NCBI GenBank assembly: GCA_019359745.1
Contig: JAHHGT010000003.1
Location: 186,001-250,000, forward strand
Reading direction: 5' to 3'
DNA: 64,000 nucleotides
Source of the DNA: Aphanothece saxicola GSE-SYN-MK-01-06B
Lineage (GTDB): Bacteria > Cyanobacteriota > Cyanobacteriia > PCC-6307 > Cyanobiaceae
The first letter of the stretch is position 1, and every line of letters starts with the position of its first letter. The notes beneath the pieces are model-generated. The model did no database searches, was not told the origin of the DNA, and was given only the letters and a program-made list of their open reading frames with translations. Shown one piece after another: positions 1 to 8,189 of this stretch. The position numbers were made by a program, and so were the translations under genes.

Positions 1-1
1 G

Positions 2-562
2 CTGATCGAGGAGGAGGCCGGACGCATGGGCCGCTTGGTGACGGATCTGCTGGCCCTCACCCGTATTGATGCCCACCGCACCCTGATGCCCTTTGAGCCG
101 TTCGATGTGGCCCAGGCGATCGAGCGGGTGGCGGAGCGGCTGCGCTCGCGCTGCTACGGCCGGCTGCGGATCTGCCCCGGCGCCACCCAATCAGCCCGCA
201 CCTTTGCCCTGGGGGATGCCGACCGCTTCGAGCAATGCCTGGTGAACCTGATCGAAAACGCTCAGAAATACGATCCGGGCGCCGGGCCGATTCAGTTGCG
301 GCTCGATGCCAGCCTCGATCGGGTGGTGGTGCATGTGATCGATGCCGGCCCCGGTGTGCCCGACAGCGAAAAAACGCTGATCTTCGAGCGCTTTGGACGG
401 GGACGGAATACCAGCGCCATCCCCGGCAGCGGTGTGGGACTGGCGGTGGTGCGGGCGTTGATGGAGGCGATGGGGGGCAGCGTTTTGGTGGCCGATGCGC
501 CCCAGGGGGGAGCCGATTTCCAGTTGCGCCTCAAGGGCGTGGCTCCCCTTCACGCAGCATGA
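2..562 (+). CDS. Sensor histidine kinase, C-terminal fragment (5' end outside window)
   Basis: This is the C-terminal part of a two-component sensor kinase whose start lies before the window. The frame opens in what looks like the end of the dimerisation helices, and the phosphorylated His is not in view. A HATPase_c domain follows: N-box 'ENAQKYD' near fragment residue 85, G1 box 'DAGPGVP' near 114 and G2 box 'GSGVGLAV' near 142. These residues bind ATP for autophosphorylation. The gene converges on two OmpR-type regulators and its last 32 bases overlap the 3' end of the nearer one on the other strand. One or both regulators are natural partner candidates, but the opposite orientation means separate transcription. 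The sensor input domain cannot be judged here. Confidence 0.9.
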   Translation: MIEEEAGRMGRLVTDLLALTRIDAHRTLMPFEPFDVAQAIERVAERLRSRCYGRLRICPGATQSARTFALGDADRFEQCLVNLIENAQKYDPGAGPIQLRLDASLDRVVVHVIDAGPGVPDSEKTLIFERFGRGRNTSAIPGSGVGLAVVRALMEAMGGSVLVADAPQGGADFQLRLKGVAPLHAA

Positions 563-1232
563 AGCCCACGCCACGCACCGTCTGGATCAGGGTGGGCAGC
601 CCTTCCGGTTCGAGCTTGCGGCGCAGATAGCGGATGTAAACCCCGAGCAGATTCTCATCGCCGAAGTGGTTTTCACCCCACACGTCCCGCAGGATCTCCT
701 CGCGCTCCACCACCCTGCCGGCGCCGCGCAGCAGACACAGAAGCAGGTCGTATTCGCGCACGGACAGGGAAATCGCCTGGCCCGCGCGCATCACCTCGCG
801 GGTGGCGGTGTTCACGGTGAGATCGGCGCAACTGATCACATCGGAATTGGCCACACCGCGCCAGTAGGCGGTGCGCCGCAGCTGGGCGCGGATGCGGGCC
901 AGCAGCTCCTCGATGGAGAAGGGTTTGAGGATGTAGTCGTCGGCACCGGAATCGAGCGCTTCCACGCGGTCGCGGATGTCGTCGTGGCAGGTGAGCATCA
1001 GCACCGGGGTGATGTCGCCACTGGAGCGCAGTCGCCGGCAGATCTCGACGCCGCTGAAATCCGGGAGGGTCCAGTCGAGAAGCACCAGATCGGTGTTGGC
1101 ATCCCGCAGGTGCATCAGGGCCCCCTGGCCGTCCTCGGCTTCGCTGACGCTGTAGCCCTCACAATTCAATTCGCCGGCCAGGAACGTGCGCATGCGAGGG
1201 TCGTCTTCGACGATCAGCAGCCGCGACGCCAC
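531..1232 (-). CDS. OmpR-family response regulator (copy 1)
   Basis: A 233-residue DNA-binding response regulator. The receiver domain has the acidic pair D10/D11, the phospho-acceptor D53 in 'LLDWTLPDFSG' and the conserved K103 in 'LKPFS'. The C-terminal winged-helix domain ends in 'LIQTVRGVGFML', typical of OmpR/PhoB proteins. It starts with GTG two bases after the stop of the neighbouring regulator, so the two should share one transcript. The two proteins resemble each other along their whole length, which points to tandem duplication. The 3' end overlaps the convergent histidine kinase by 32 bases. Target genes cannot be told from the sequence. Confidence 0.93.
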   Translation of the reverse strand: MASRLLIVEDDPRMRTFLAGELNCEGYSVSEAEDGQGALMHLRDANTDLVLLDWTLPDFSGVEICRRLRSSGDITPVLMLTCHDDIRDRVEALDSGADDYILKPFSIEELLARIRAQLRRTAYWRGVANSDVISCADLTVNTATREVMRAGQAISLSVREYDLLLCLLRGAGRVVEREEILRDVWGENHFGDENLLGVYIRYLRRKLEPEGLPTLIQTVRGVGFMLREGEPRP

Positions 1233-1234
1233 GG

Positions 1235-1930
1235 TCAGCGGGGCGGCCCTTCCTTCAGCATGAAGCCGACACCCCGCACCGTCTGAATCAGGGTGGGCTG
1301 GCCGGCGGGCTCCAATTTGCGGCGTAGGTAACGCACATAGACATCAAGCAGGTTGTCGTCGCCCAGCCAGTTCTCACCCCAGAGGGCATCGAGGATGGCG
1401 CGGCGTTCCTGCACCTGGTTGGGGTGACGCAGCAGGTGCATCAGAAGATCGAACTCCTTGGCCGTGAGATGGATCGATTCACCACCCCTGGCGACTTCCC
1501 GACTGGCGGGATTGACCTCCAGATCGGCCATTCGCAGCACACCACCTTCCTGTTCGTCGATGCCGCTGCGTCGCAGCCGCGCCCGCACCCGGGCCAGCAG
1601 TTCCTCGATCGAGAACGGCTTGATCAGGTAGTCGTCGGCGCCGGAGTCGAGCGCCTCCACCCGCTGCTGCACCTCATCGCGGGCCGTGAGCATCAGAACG
1701 GGGGTGGAAATGCCGCCTTTGCGCATCCGACGGCACACTTCCACGCCGCTAAAGTCCGGCAGGTTCCAATCCAGCAGGACCAAATCCCACGTCTGGCTGC
1801 GGATCCTGCCCAAAGCCTGCTGGCCGCACGCCGCCTCTTCACACTCGTACCCCTCGACCGCCAGTTCGGAGGTGAGGAAGCCGCGCATTTCAGGATCGTC
1901 ATCAACGATCAGCAGGCGGGCGCTGGTCAT
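1235..1930 (-). CDS. OmpR-family response regulator (copy 2)
   Basis: A 231-residue OmpR/PhoB-type regulator and the first gene of a two-gene transcript. The receiver has D11/D12, phospho-acceptor D54 in 'LLDWNLPDFSG' and K104 in 'IKPFS'. The winged-helix effector ends in 'LIQTVRGVGFMLKEG', nearly the same as the downstream copy. The two copies differ mostly in the linker and recognition region, so they may have diverged in DNA targets. The ATG at 1928-1930 lies about 70 bases downstream of a consensus-like promoter on the same strand. The kinase partner may be the convergent gene at 2-562; that is an inference from position only. Confidence 0.93.
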   Translation of the reverse strand: MTSARLLIVDDDPEMRGFLTSELAVEGYECEEAACGQQALGRIRSQTWDLVLLDWNLPDFSGVEVCRRMRKGGISTPVLMLTARDEVQQRVEALDSGADDYLIKPFSIEELLARVRARLRRSGIDEQEGGVLRMADLEVNPASREVARGGESIHLTAKEFDLLMHLLRHPNQVQERRAILDALWGENWLGDDNLLDVYVRYLRRKLEPAGQPTLIQTVRGVGFMLKEGPPR

Positions 1931-2345
1931 CGGATCGACATGGATGAACGACGCTTGGCCAAGGGAAAATTCAGCTCTCTGGAGTTGAGAGGGGCATTCG
2001 TTTCACATTATACCAGCGTGAGAATTGACTTGCAACCGTGTAGGAATCCTGCCTGCCTGGTTCCGCCTTCGCGTTCATTCTGGTGAAAGCTGCCCCAGGC
2101 TGGCTGGGCTGGGCTGGCTTGACGGGGGTCCCGCTGCGGCCATAGGTTGCGCCGAACATACTTACCGGCAGGCCTTTTCCTGGGGCAGGATCAGTCTTCA
2201 CTTCTGCGCCATGACGACGGTACGCTTCTGCCTGACCGGTCCATGGCATGTGACCAAAATGTCTCCCGCCTTGGGGACATCGATAACAACGAAGCCGTTG
2301 TCTTCACGATGCCTTTGAAGACAGCAGGACACTGACACACGCACC
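1931..2345. other. 415-base intergenic region between regulators and ABC permease
   Basis: This is the longest gene-free stretch in the window and separates divergent genes. It holds the consensus promoter at 2007-2035 for the minus-strand regulators. Near the permease there is a weak imperfect hairpin (2260-2279, 7 paired positions including one G-T, 6-base loop). Short open frames here have no convincing start context or recognisable product. I see no clear promoter for the plus-strand permease and no known riboswitch. Confidence 0.6.
2007..2035 (-). promoter_or_regulatory. Sigma70-type promoter for the regulator pair
   Basis: Read on the minus strand, TTGCAA (2030-2035) and a perfect TATAAT (2007-2012) are separated by exactly 17 bases. 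This matches the consensus for the housekeeping sigma factor well. Transcription would start near 2000 and leave an untranslated leader of about 70 bases before the ATG at 1930. Confidence 0.8.
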
Positions 2346-3206
2346 ATGGACGCAGATCCGATCGGCAAACCCACCCTCTCATCGCGCATGGCCCGCTGGG
2401 GCATCGCCATCGTGGCGCTCTATGGCCTGATTGCGCTGGTCACGCCGCTTCTGGTGCATGGGTCCCTGTTGCCCGACCCCAATGCGGGTCTGGAAAATCC
2501 TATCTACGCCGCTCCCTCCTTCGGCCATTGGTGCGGCACCGACCGTCTGGGTCGTGATGTCTGCGTGCGCACCCTCTCCGGCAGCAGCGTGGCCCTGCAG
2601 GTGGTGCTCAGTGCCTTGGTGCTTGCCCTTGTCATCGGTGTTCCACTCGGCATGGTGAGCGGCTATCTGGGCGGTGGTGTCGATCGGCTTCTGGTGCTGG
2701 TGATGGACACCCTCTACACCCTGCCAGTTCTGCTCCTCTCTGTGGTGCTCGCCTTTCTGCTGGGCCGCGGCTTGCCCAATGCCGCCGCCGCCCTCTGCGT
2801 GGTGTATGTGCCGCAGTACTTCCGGGTGGTGCGCAACCAGTCGGCCCAGGTGAAGGCCGAGCTGTTCGTTGAGGCGGCACGTTCCCTGGGCGCTGGCCCG
2901 GGCTGGATCCTGCGTCGCTATCTGTTCCGCAATGTGATCACCTCGGTGCCGGTGCTGCTCACCCTCAATGCCGCCGATGCCGTACTGGTGCTGGGGGGGC
3001 TGGGCTTTCTCGGGCTGGGCCTGCCAGAAACCATCCCCGAGTGGGGCAGTGATCTGCAGCAGGCGCTGACGGCCCTGCCCACCGGCATCTGGTGGACCGC
3101 CCTCTTTCCAGGCTTGGCCATGTTCGTGCTGGTGCTCGGCCTGTCATTCCTCGGCGAGGGCCTGGAAAACTGGCTGAGTGGCTCCCCGGCGGCCTCAGGC
3201 CGCTGA
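2346..3206 (+). CDS. ABC transporter permease, DppC/OppC type
   Basis: A 286-residue inner-membrane permease of the peptide/nickel (DppC/OppC/NikC) import family. There are about six hydrophobic segments: one near residues 18-38 followed by a periplasmic loop containing 'GTDRLGRDVCVR' (a family hallmark), then the BPD_transp_1 core. The cytoplasmic coupling loop 'EAARSLGAGPGWILRRY' (EAA motif) contacts the ATPase subunit. No partner permease, ATPase or binding protein lies nearby in this window, so it must pair with subunits encoded elsewhere, which is common for picocyanobacterial transport genes. The substrate is probably a small peptide, but the sequence alone does not settle it. Confidence 0.88.
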   Translation: MDADPIGKPTLSSRMARWGIAIVALYGLIALVTPLLVHGSLLPDPNAGLENPIYAAPSFGHWCGTDRLGRDVCVRTLSGSSVALQVVLSALVLALVIGVPLGMVSGYLGGGVDRLLVLVMDTLYTLPVLLLSVVLAFLLGRGLPNAAAALCVVYVPQYFRVVRNQSAQVKAELFVEAARSLGAGPGWILRRYLFRNVITSVPVLLTLNAADAVLVLGGLGFLGLGLPETIPEWGSDLQQALTALPTGIWWTALFPGLAMFVLVLGLSFLGEGLENWLSGSPAASGR

Positions 3207-3265
3207 AGCGCCCGGGCTGGTAATGAATTCTTCCACTAGCGTTTTGTTGAACGCTGGCTCCTGCA

Positions 3266-3544
3266 ATGCCCTGGTGGTTGGATTTGCTCCTGCTGGCCTC
3301 GGCCGTCTATCTCTGGATCAAGGGCGGCAACACCCCGGACGACGTCTGGAGTGTCTTCCAGAAGTTCCTGGCCTTAGTGGCCGTGCTGGTGGTGCTGCTG
3401 GGCGGTCGCCAGATCCTGTTGGAGGTTCTGGCCCTGGCGCTCACCTTCTGGTTGCCCACCGCCGCCCGCTTCGATGGCGGCCCGATCAGCAGCGCAGACG
3501 CACCCCCCGCGGAAGCTCCTCGAGGATGGCGCCTTCGGGGCTGA
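3266..3544 (+). CDS. Small hypothetical membrane protein
   Basis: I do not recognise a named family. The 92-residue product has two hydrophobic stretches (about residues 3-17 and 32-63) separated by a polar segment 'IKGGNTPDDVWSVF', and a polar C-terminus. It follows the ABC permease by 59 bases on the same strand and could be co-transcribed with it. Its last 59 bases overlap the 3' end of the convergent trmH, so the C-terminal 20 residues are constrained by another gene and may be poorly conserved. The strongly hydrophobic, well-formed N-terminal two thirds favour a real gene. Confidence 0.65.
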   Translation: MPWWLDLLLLASAVYLWIKGGNTPDDVWSVFQKFLALVAVLVVLLGGRQILLEVLALALTFWLPTAARFDGGPISSADAPPAEAPRGWRLRG

Positions 3545-4175
3545 GGGCCGGGTAGGGGCGGCCTTCGCGGCGGCACCAGTCGGCCACCTGGGGGTAGGCC
3601 CACTCGAACAGCAAAGGGCCGTAGCGCCCAGCCGGGAGACCCTCACCCCGGCTGGGCAGGCAGCCCTTCGCCTGCCGTTGCCGCAGGGCCTCGAACAGCA
3701 GGATCGCGTTCGCCACCGACACGTTGAGCGACTGCACCATGCCCGCCATCGGAATCACGATCGGCTGGTCGATCGCGGCGGCGGTGGCCTCGCTCAGCCC
3801 CCACTTCTCCGCCCCCAGCACGAAGGCCGTGGGCCCGGTGAAATCACAGTCGCGGTAGTCCACCGCGTCGGCCCCCAGGTGGGTGCCGTAGATCCGGAAG
3901 CCGTCGGCCTTCAGCAGCGCGATGGCGTCGGTGGTGCGCTCGTGCCGGTGCAGCGCCACCCACTTCTGGCTGCCCAGGGCCGTGCGGTTGAAGGTGGGCA
4001 CGCGCCCCTTCAGGCTCACGGCATGGGCTTCGAGCACCCCCACGGCATCGCAGCTGCGCAGGATCGCCGAGAGGTTGTGCGGCTTGTCCACATGCTCCAG
4101 CAGCACCGTCAGATCCCCCATGCGGCGATCGAGCACCGCGCGCAGGCGCTCGAAGCGGCGGGGCAGCAACGGCAT
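3486..4175 (-). CDS. trmH: tRNA (guanosine-2'-O-)-methyltransferase TrmH
   Basis: A SpoU/SPOUT-family enzyme of 229 residues that methylates the ribose of G18 in the tRNA D-loop using S-adenosylmethionine. All three SPOUT motifs are visible: motif 1 'NLSAILRSCDAVG' (residues 34-46, with the catalytic Arg at 40), motif 2 'FVLGAEKWGLS' (118-128) and motif 3 'IPMAGMVQSLNVSVANAILL' (141-160), which form the trefoil knot that binds the cofactor. Length fits the TrmH family. It is divergent from the alkyltransferase-like gene (44 bases between starts) and converges on a small membrane-protein gene. It differs from the longer SpoU enzyme at 48661-49518. Confidence 0.93.
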   Translation of the reverse strand: MPLLPRRFERLRAVLDRRMGDLTVLLEHVDKPHNLSAILRSCDAVGVLEAHAVSLKGRVPTFNRTALGSQKWVALHRHERTTDAIALLKADGFRIYGTHLGADAVDYRDCDFTGPTAFVLGAEKWGLSEATAAAIDQPIVIPMAGMVQSLNVSVANAILLFEALRQRQAKGCLPSRGEGLPAGRYGPLLFEWAYPQVADWCRREGRPYPALSPEGAILEELPRGVRLRC

Positions 4176-4219
4176 GGGCCTGGTAAAACGCCATCATCGA
4201 CCTTGCCAGCTTCACGGTC

Positions 4220-4591
4220 ATGTCCAGGGTTGCTGCGGTCACGGAGCCTCCCTTCGACCGTCGCGTTTACGCGATGGTGCGGCGCATCCCCCACGGGCAG
4301 CTGGCCACCTATGGCCAGGTGGCCGAGCTGATCGGGGCCTACGGCTGCGCCCGGCAGGTGGGCTGGGCCCTGCGTCGCCTGCCCTTGCCCTCGGAAGTGC
4401 CCTGGCAGCGGGTGGTGAATGCCCAGGGGCGCATCGCCATGAGCCCCGGCCGTGAGGGCAGCGACTGGATGCAGCGCGAGCTGCTGCTGGCCGAGGGGAT
4501 CGCCGTGGCCCCCGATGGCCGCCTGCCCCTGGCCCAGCACCGCTGGCGACCGCCGCTGGAGCTTGCCGAGCCCTCCTGTACAACGGAGTGA
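4220..4591 (+). CDS. Alkyltransferase-like protein (ATL; MGMT homologue without active Cys)
   Basis: A 123-residue protein matching the C-terminal DNA-binding domain of O6-methylguanine-DNA methyltransferase. In true methyltransferases the alkyl acceptor is Cys in the 'PCHRV' motif; here the motif is 'PWQRV' (residues 61-65), so Cys is replaced by Trp. This is the signature of ATL proteins (E. coli YbaZ, fission yeast Atl1), which bind bulky O6-alkylguanine lesions and channel them into nucleotide excision repair rather than reversing them. The helix-turn-helix part 'YGQVAELIG' and the arginine finger region 'ARQVGWALR' are present. Its stop overlaps the GTG start of rsmB by four bases, so the two are likely translationally coupled. 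Confidence 0.9.
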   Translation: MSRVAAVTEPPFDRRVYAMVRRIPHGQLATYGQVAELIGAYGCARQVGWALRRLPLPSEVPWQRVVNAQGRIAMSPGREGSDWMQRELLLAEGIAVAPDGRLPLAQHRWRPPLELAEPSCTTE

Positions 4592-6003
4592 GCCATTCAG
4601 GGAGTCCGCCGATTCACGCCAGCGACACCGCTCCCGGCAACACCGTTCCCGGTCTGGCCTCCCGGCAGCTGGCCTGGCAGGTGCTCCAGGCCGTCGCGGC
4701 CGGCGCCTATGCCGATGCCGCCCTGGAGCGGGAGCTGGCCTCCCTGGCCCGCGCCGGCGGCGGCCTGTCGCCCGCCGACCGCGGCCTGGCCACCGAGATC
4801 GCCTACGGCGCGATCCGTCAGCGGCTGCTGCTGGACGGCTGGATCGATGCCCTCGGCAAGGTGCCCGCCCTGCGCCAGCCGCCGGCCCTGCGCTGGCTGC
4901 TGCATGTGGGGCTCTACCAGTTGCTGTTCAGTGATCGGGTGCCGGCGGCGGCGGCGGTGAGCACCAGCGTGGCCCTGGCCAAGCGCGTCGGGCTGGGCCG
5001 CCTGGCGCCGGTGGTAAACGGGATGCTGCGCTCCCTGCTGCGGCGGCGGGAGAGCCAGGCCGGGACCGAGCCGTGGGACGGGCTGTCGTTGCCGGCCGAC
5101 CCCGCCGCCGCCCTGGCCCTGCGCCGCTCCTTGCCCGCCTGGCTCAGCGCCGAGCTGCTGGGCTGGCTGCCGCCGGAGCGGGCCGAGGCCTTTGCCCTGG
5201 CCTGCAATGCGGTGCCGGCCCTCGACCTGCGCGCCAATCCCTTGCGCACCAGCCGCGACGAGCTGCTGGCGCGCTTCACGGCCGCCGGTGTGGCGGCCTG
5301 CGCCTTGCCGGGCACGACCCACGGCCTCACCCTGCTGGAGCGGGTGGGCGATCCCCGTGACCTGCCCGGTTATGCCGACGGGCTCTGGTGCGTGCAGGAC
5401 CGCAGCGCCCAGGCCATTGCCCCCCTGCTGGAGGCCCAGCCCGGCCAGCGGATCCTTGATGCCTGCGCTGCCCCGGGCGGCAAGAGCACCCACCTGGCCG
5501 AGCTGATCGGCGACCGGGGCGAGGTATGGGCGCTCGATCGCTCCGAAGCCCGCCTGCGGCGGCTGGATCGCAACGCCGAACGCCTCGGACTCACGTCGAT
5601 CCGCTCCCTGGCCCTCGATGCCACCGCCCTCGCCGAAGCCAAGCCGCACTGGCAGAGTTCCTTCGATCGCGTTCTGCTCGATGCCCCCTGCTCCGGCCTG
5701 GGCACCCTGGCCCGGCACCCGGACGCCCGCTGGCGGATCACCCCGGACGCCATTGCCGGCCTGGTGACCCTGCAGCGCCAGCTCCTGGAGGCCCTGCTGC
5801 CCCTGCTGGCCCCCGGCGGCCGGTTCGTCTACGCCACCTGCACGGTGGAACCGCGCGAGAACGGTGCCCTGATCCATGGGCTGCTGCAGGCCCATTCGGG
5901 GTGGTCCCTGCTGCAGGAGCGCCAGTGGTGGCCGGAGCCCCCCGAGGGGGAACGGGGTGGCGGCGATGGCTTCTATGCGGCGGTGCTGCAGGCGCCCAAC
6001 TAA
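4588..6003 (+). CDS. rsmB: 16S rRNA (cytosine-967-C5)-methyltransferase RsmB
   Basis: A 471-residue RNA m5C methyltransferase. The N-terminal NusB-like RNA-binding domain covers roughly residues 25-165. The SAM-binding motif 'DACAAPGGKSTHLAEL' begins near residue 291. The two catalytic cysteines sit in 'DAPCSGLGT' (Cys 368) and 'YATCTVEPREN' (Cys 418, the expected nucleophile). The chosen GTG at 4588 overlaps the upstream ATL stop (GTGA), a typical coupled start. The 3' end overlaps the convergent penicillin-binding protein gene by four bases. It is slightly longer than the E. coli protein. The enzyme modifies helix 31 of 16S rRNA. Confidence 0.95.
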   Translation: MSHSGSPPIHASDTAPGNTVPGLASRQLAWQVLQAVAAGAYADAALERELASLARAGGGLSPADRGLATEIAYGAIRQRLLLDGWIDALGKVPALRQPPALRWLLHVGLYQLLFSDRVPAAAAVSTSVALAKRVGLGRLAPVVNGMLRSLLRRRESQAGTEPWDGLSLPADPAAALALRRSLPAWLSAELLGWLPPERAEAFALACNAVPALDLRANPLRTSRDELLARFTAAGVAACALPGTTHGLTLLERVGDPRDLPGYADGLWCVQDRSAQAIAPLLEAQPGQRILDACAAPGGKSTHLAELIGDRGEVWALDRSEARLRRLDRNAERLGLTSIRSLALDATALAEAKPHWQSSFDRVLLDAPCSGLGTLARHPDARWRITPDAIAGLVTLQRQLLEALLPLLAPGGRFVYATCTVEPRENGALIHGLLQAHSGWSLLQERQWWPEPPEGERGGGDGFYAAVLQAPN

Positions 6004-8189
6004 GGAGGTGGTGGCGCGGCGACAGGGGGCGGCGGCGGCAAGGGGGCCGGCACGTCGGCCGGAGGGGCTGGCGGCGGTATGGCCGCATCGCGGGAGCGGG
6101 GGGCGGCGACGGGATTGTTCGGTGGCGACGGCTGGGTCGGCTCGGGGTCGACCGGAGGACGCTCGCTGGGGAGCTCCTGGGTGGGGGGGGTGATGCGGCT
6201 GGGCTCCTGAGCCGGCGGTTCCCATCGCTGGCTGTCGCGCGTCCCGCCCTCCTCGGGCTGGGCGTCGCGTTCGGTGGTCTTCGGCTTGGCCGCCGGCTTG
6301 AAGCTGCCGCTGAGCACGGGCTTGGGTGGGAACTTCTGCACCGGCATGCCCTTGGTCACCGGTTCCATGAACGCCCGCCAGGCATAGGTGGCCAGGACAC
6401 TGGTGGTACCCGTTCCCTGGTTGTTGTCGTAGCCCAGCCAGACGCCGGTGGTGAGCTGGGGAATCGAACCGATGAACCACAGGTCCCGGGCGCCCTCGGA
6501 CGTGCCCGTCTTGCCGGCCACCGGCCGGTCAGCCAGGGCGGCGCCGCCACCCGTGCCGCCCTGCACCACCTGCTGCAGCATCCACACCATCGCGTCGGCG
6601 ATGTCGCTGCTCACCGCTCGGGTGCCGCGGGGGCCGTTGGCCCGGCGCGACCAGAGCAGCTCCCCGTCTGGTCCGAAGATCTCCTCGAACGGCAGCGGCT
6701 GGATGTAGACCCCCCGGTTGACCAGCGCCGCGTAGGCCGCCGTCATGTCGAGCACCGTCTGGTCGTTGGAGCCGATCGCCATCGACAGATAGCGTCCCAG
6801 CTCCCGGTGGATGCCGAGGCTCTTGGCGGTGGCGATCACCGGGTCGTAGCCCAGCTTCTGCAGCAGCCCCACCGCCACGATGTTGAGCGAGTTCTGCAAC
6901 GCCGTGGCCAGACTCACCCGGCCCATGTAGCGGTTGCCGAAGTTCTTCGGGCAATAGCTGCCAAAACAGCGGGCGGAATCGACAACGGTGTCCTCGGGCT
7001 TCATGCCCAGTTTCAGCGCCGTGAGATAGACGAACAGCTTGAAGGTGGAGCCCGGTGAGCGCAGGGCCTGGGAGGCCCGGTTGAACTGGGTTTTCTCAAA
7101 GTCGTTGCCGCCCACCATCGCCCGCACCAGGCCGGTTCCGGGCTCCATGGCCACCAGGGCCCCTTCCATGCTGCCGCTGGCGTAGTAGTCGATGGTCTTC
7201 TGGGCCTCGGCCTGCCAGGCCGCATTCAGGCCGCTGCGGATCGTGAGTCCGCCAACCTCCAGCTGCTCCTTGCTGAGCACCTTGGGCAGCTCCTGCTCCA
7301 GCCAGCTGGTGTACCAGGGGGCCGGGTTGTAGAAGAATTTCGGCTCCGCCGGCTTCAACGCCAGGGGGGCGGCTTCAGCCCGCTCCAGCTGGGCGTCGTC
7401 GATGAAACCCGCCTCCCGCATGCGACCCAGCACGACCGAGCGTCGCCGCAGGGCCACCTCCGGATTCACCAGCGGTGAATACACCGATGGGGCCGGCGGC
7501 AGGCCGGCGATCATGGCGGCTTCCGGCAGGGTGAGCTGGTCGGGACGTTTGGAGAAGTAGATCCAGGCGGCATCGGAGACGCCGTAGGCGCTGGAGCCGA
7601 GGTACACGTAGTTGAGGTACTGCTCGAGAATCTGGGCCTTGCTCAGCTGGCGCTCGATCTTCCCGGCCAGGGCCGCCTCCTTGAGCTTGCGCACGATCGT
7701 GCGGTCCTGGCTCAGGAACACGGTGCGGGCCAGCTGCTGGGTGATCGTGCTGGCCCCTTCTTCCACGGCGCCCTGCTGCAGGTTGCGCAGCATGGCCCGG
7801 CTGATGCCGAACAGATCGATGCCGTCGTGCTGGTAGAAGCGGCGATCCTCGGCGGCCACGAAGGCGCGCTGGATCAGCAGCGGCATCTTGCCGGCGGGCA
7901 GTTTCTCGCGCGTGGCCGGCCCCTTCTTGAGCACCACCTGGCCGTCGGAGGACAGGATCGTGATCGTTCCCGGCCGGTTGAAGCTGGTGATTCGGCCGGC
8001 GTCGGGCAGCAGTCCGTCGAGGTTGCGCACCAGGGTCGTCTGCCCCAGGCCCACCAGGCCACCGGCGGCGACCGCGGCCAGGGCCGGCCCGAGCAGACGC
8101 CAGTTGGAACGGCGTTCTGGTCGGCTGGACGGTGGCTCGCCGGGTTGGCGGGGGCCGCTGGTGGCCGAGGACGGGCCCACCCTGGTCAT
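6000..8189 (-). CDS. Class A penicillin-binding protein (bifunctional transglycosylase/transpeptidase)
   Basis: A 729-residue PBP1A-type enzyme that polymerises lipid II and cross-links peptidoglycan on the periplasmic side. A single membrane anchor lies near residues 33-50. The GT51 domain shows 'AAEDRRFYQHDG' (catalytic Glu 114) and 'ASTITQQLARTVFLS' (146-160). The transpeptidase has the nucleophile motif 'SPGSTFK' (Ser 381, Lys 384), 'SLN' (434-436) and 'KTGTSEG' (from 560). From about residue 625 a Pro-rich tail replaces ordered structure; it may reach through the wall or bind partners. The ATG overlaps the chlG stop (ATGA at 8186-8189), so both are translated from one message. The 3' end overlaps rsmB by four bases. 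Confidence 0.95.
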   Translation of the reverse strand: MTRVGPSSATSGPRQPGEPPSSRPERRSNWRLLGPALAAVAAGGLVGLGQTTLVRNLDGLLPDAGRITSFNRPGTITILSSDGQVVLKKGPATREKLPAGKMPLLIQRAFVAAEDRRFYQHDGIDLFGISRAMLRNLQQGAVEEGASTITQQLARTVFLSQDRTIVRKLKEAALAGKIERQLSKAQILEQYLNYVYLGSSAYGVSDAAWIYFSKRPDQLTLPEAAMIAGLPPAPSVYSPLVNPEVALRRRSVVLGRMREAGFIDDAQLERAEAAPLALKPAEPKFFYNPAPWYTSWLEQELPKVLSKEQLEVGGLTIRSGLNAAWQAEAQKTIDYYASGSMEGALVAMEPGTGLVRAMVGGNDFEKTQFNRASQALRSPGSTFKLFVYLTALKLGMKPEDTVVDSARCFGSYCPKNFGNRYMGRVSLATALQNSLNIVAVGLLQKLGYDPVIATAKSLGIHRELGRYLSMAIGSNDQTVLDMTAAYAALVNRGVYIQPLPFEEIFGPDGELLWSRRANGPRGTRAVSSDIADAMVWMLQQVVQGGTGGGAALADRPVAGKTGTSEGARDLWFIGSIPQLTTGVWLGYDNNQGTGTTSVLATYAWRAFMEPVTKGMPVQKFPPKPVLSGSFKPAAKPKTTERDAQPEEGGTRDSQRWEPPAQEPSRITPPTQELPSERPPVDPEPTQPSPPNNPVAAPRSRDAAIPPPAPPADVPAPLPPPPPVAAPPPP

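Noticed and set aside
2147..2335. A 62-residue frame in the intergenic region before the ABC permease
   Set aside because: No ribosome binding context, no recognisable content and a composition unlike neighbouring genes.
4597..6480. A 627-residue open frame on the minus strand across rsmB and the PBP end
   Set aside because: It is antisense to rsmB and rich in Gln, Gly, Arg and Ala, a pattern produced by high-GC complement frames. No domain is recognisable.
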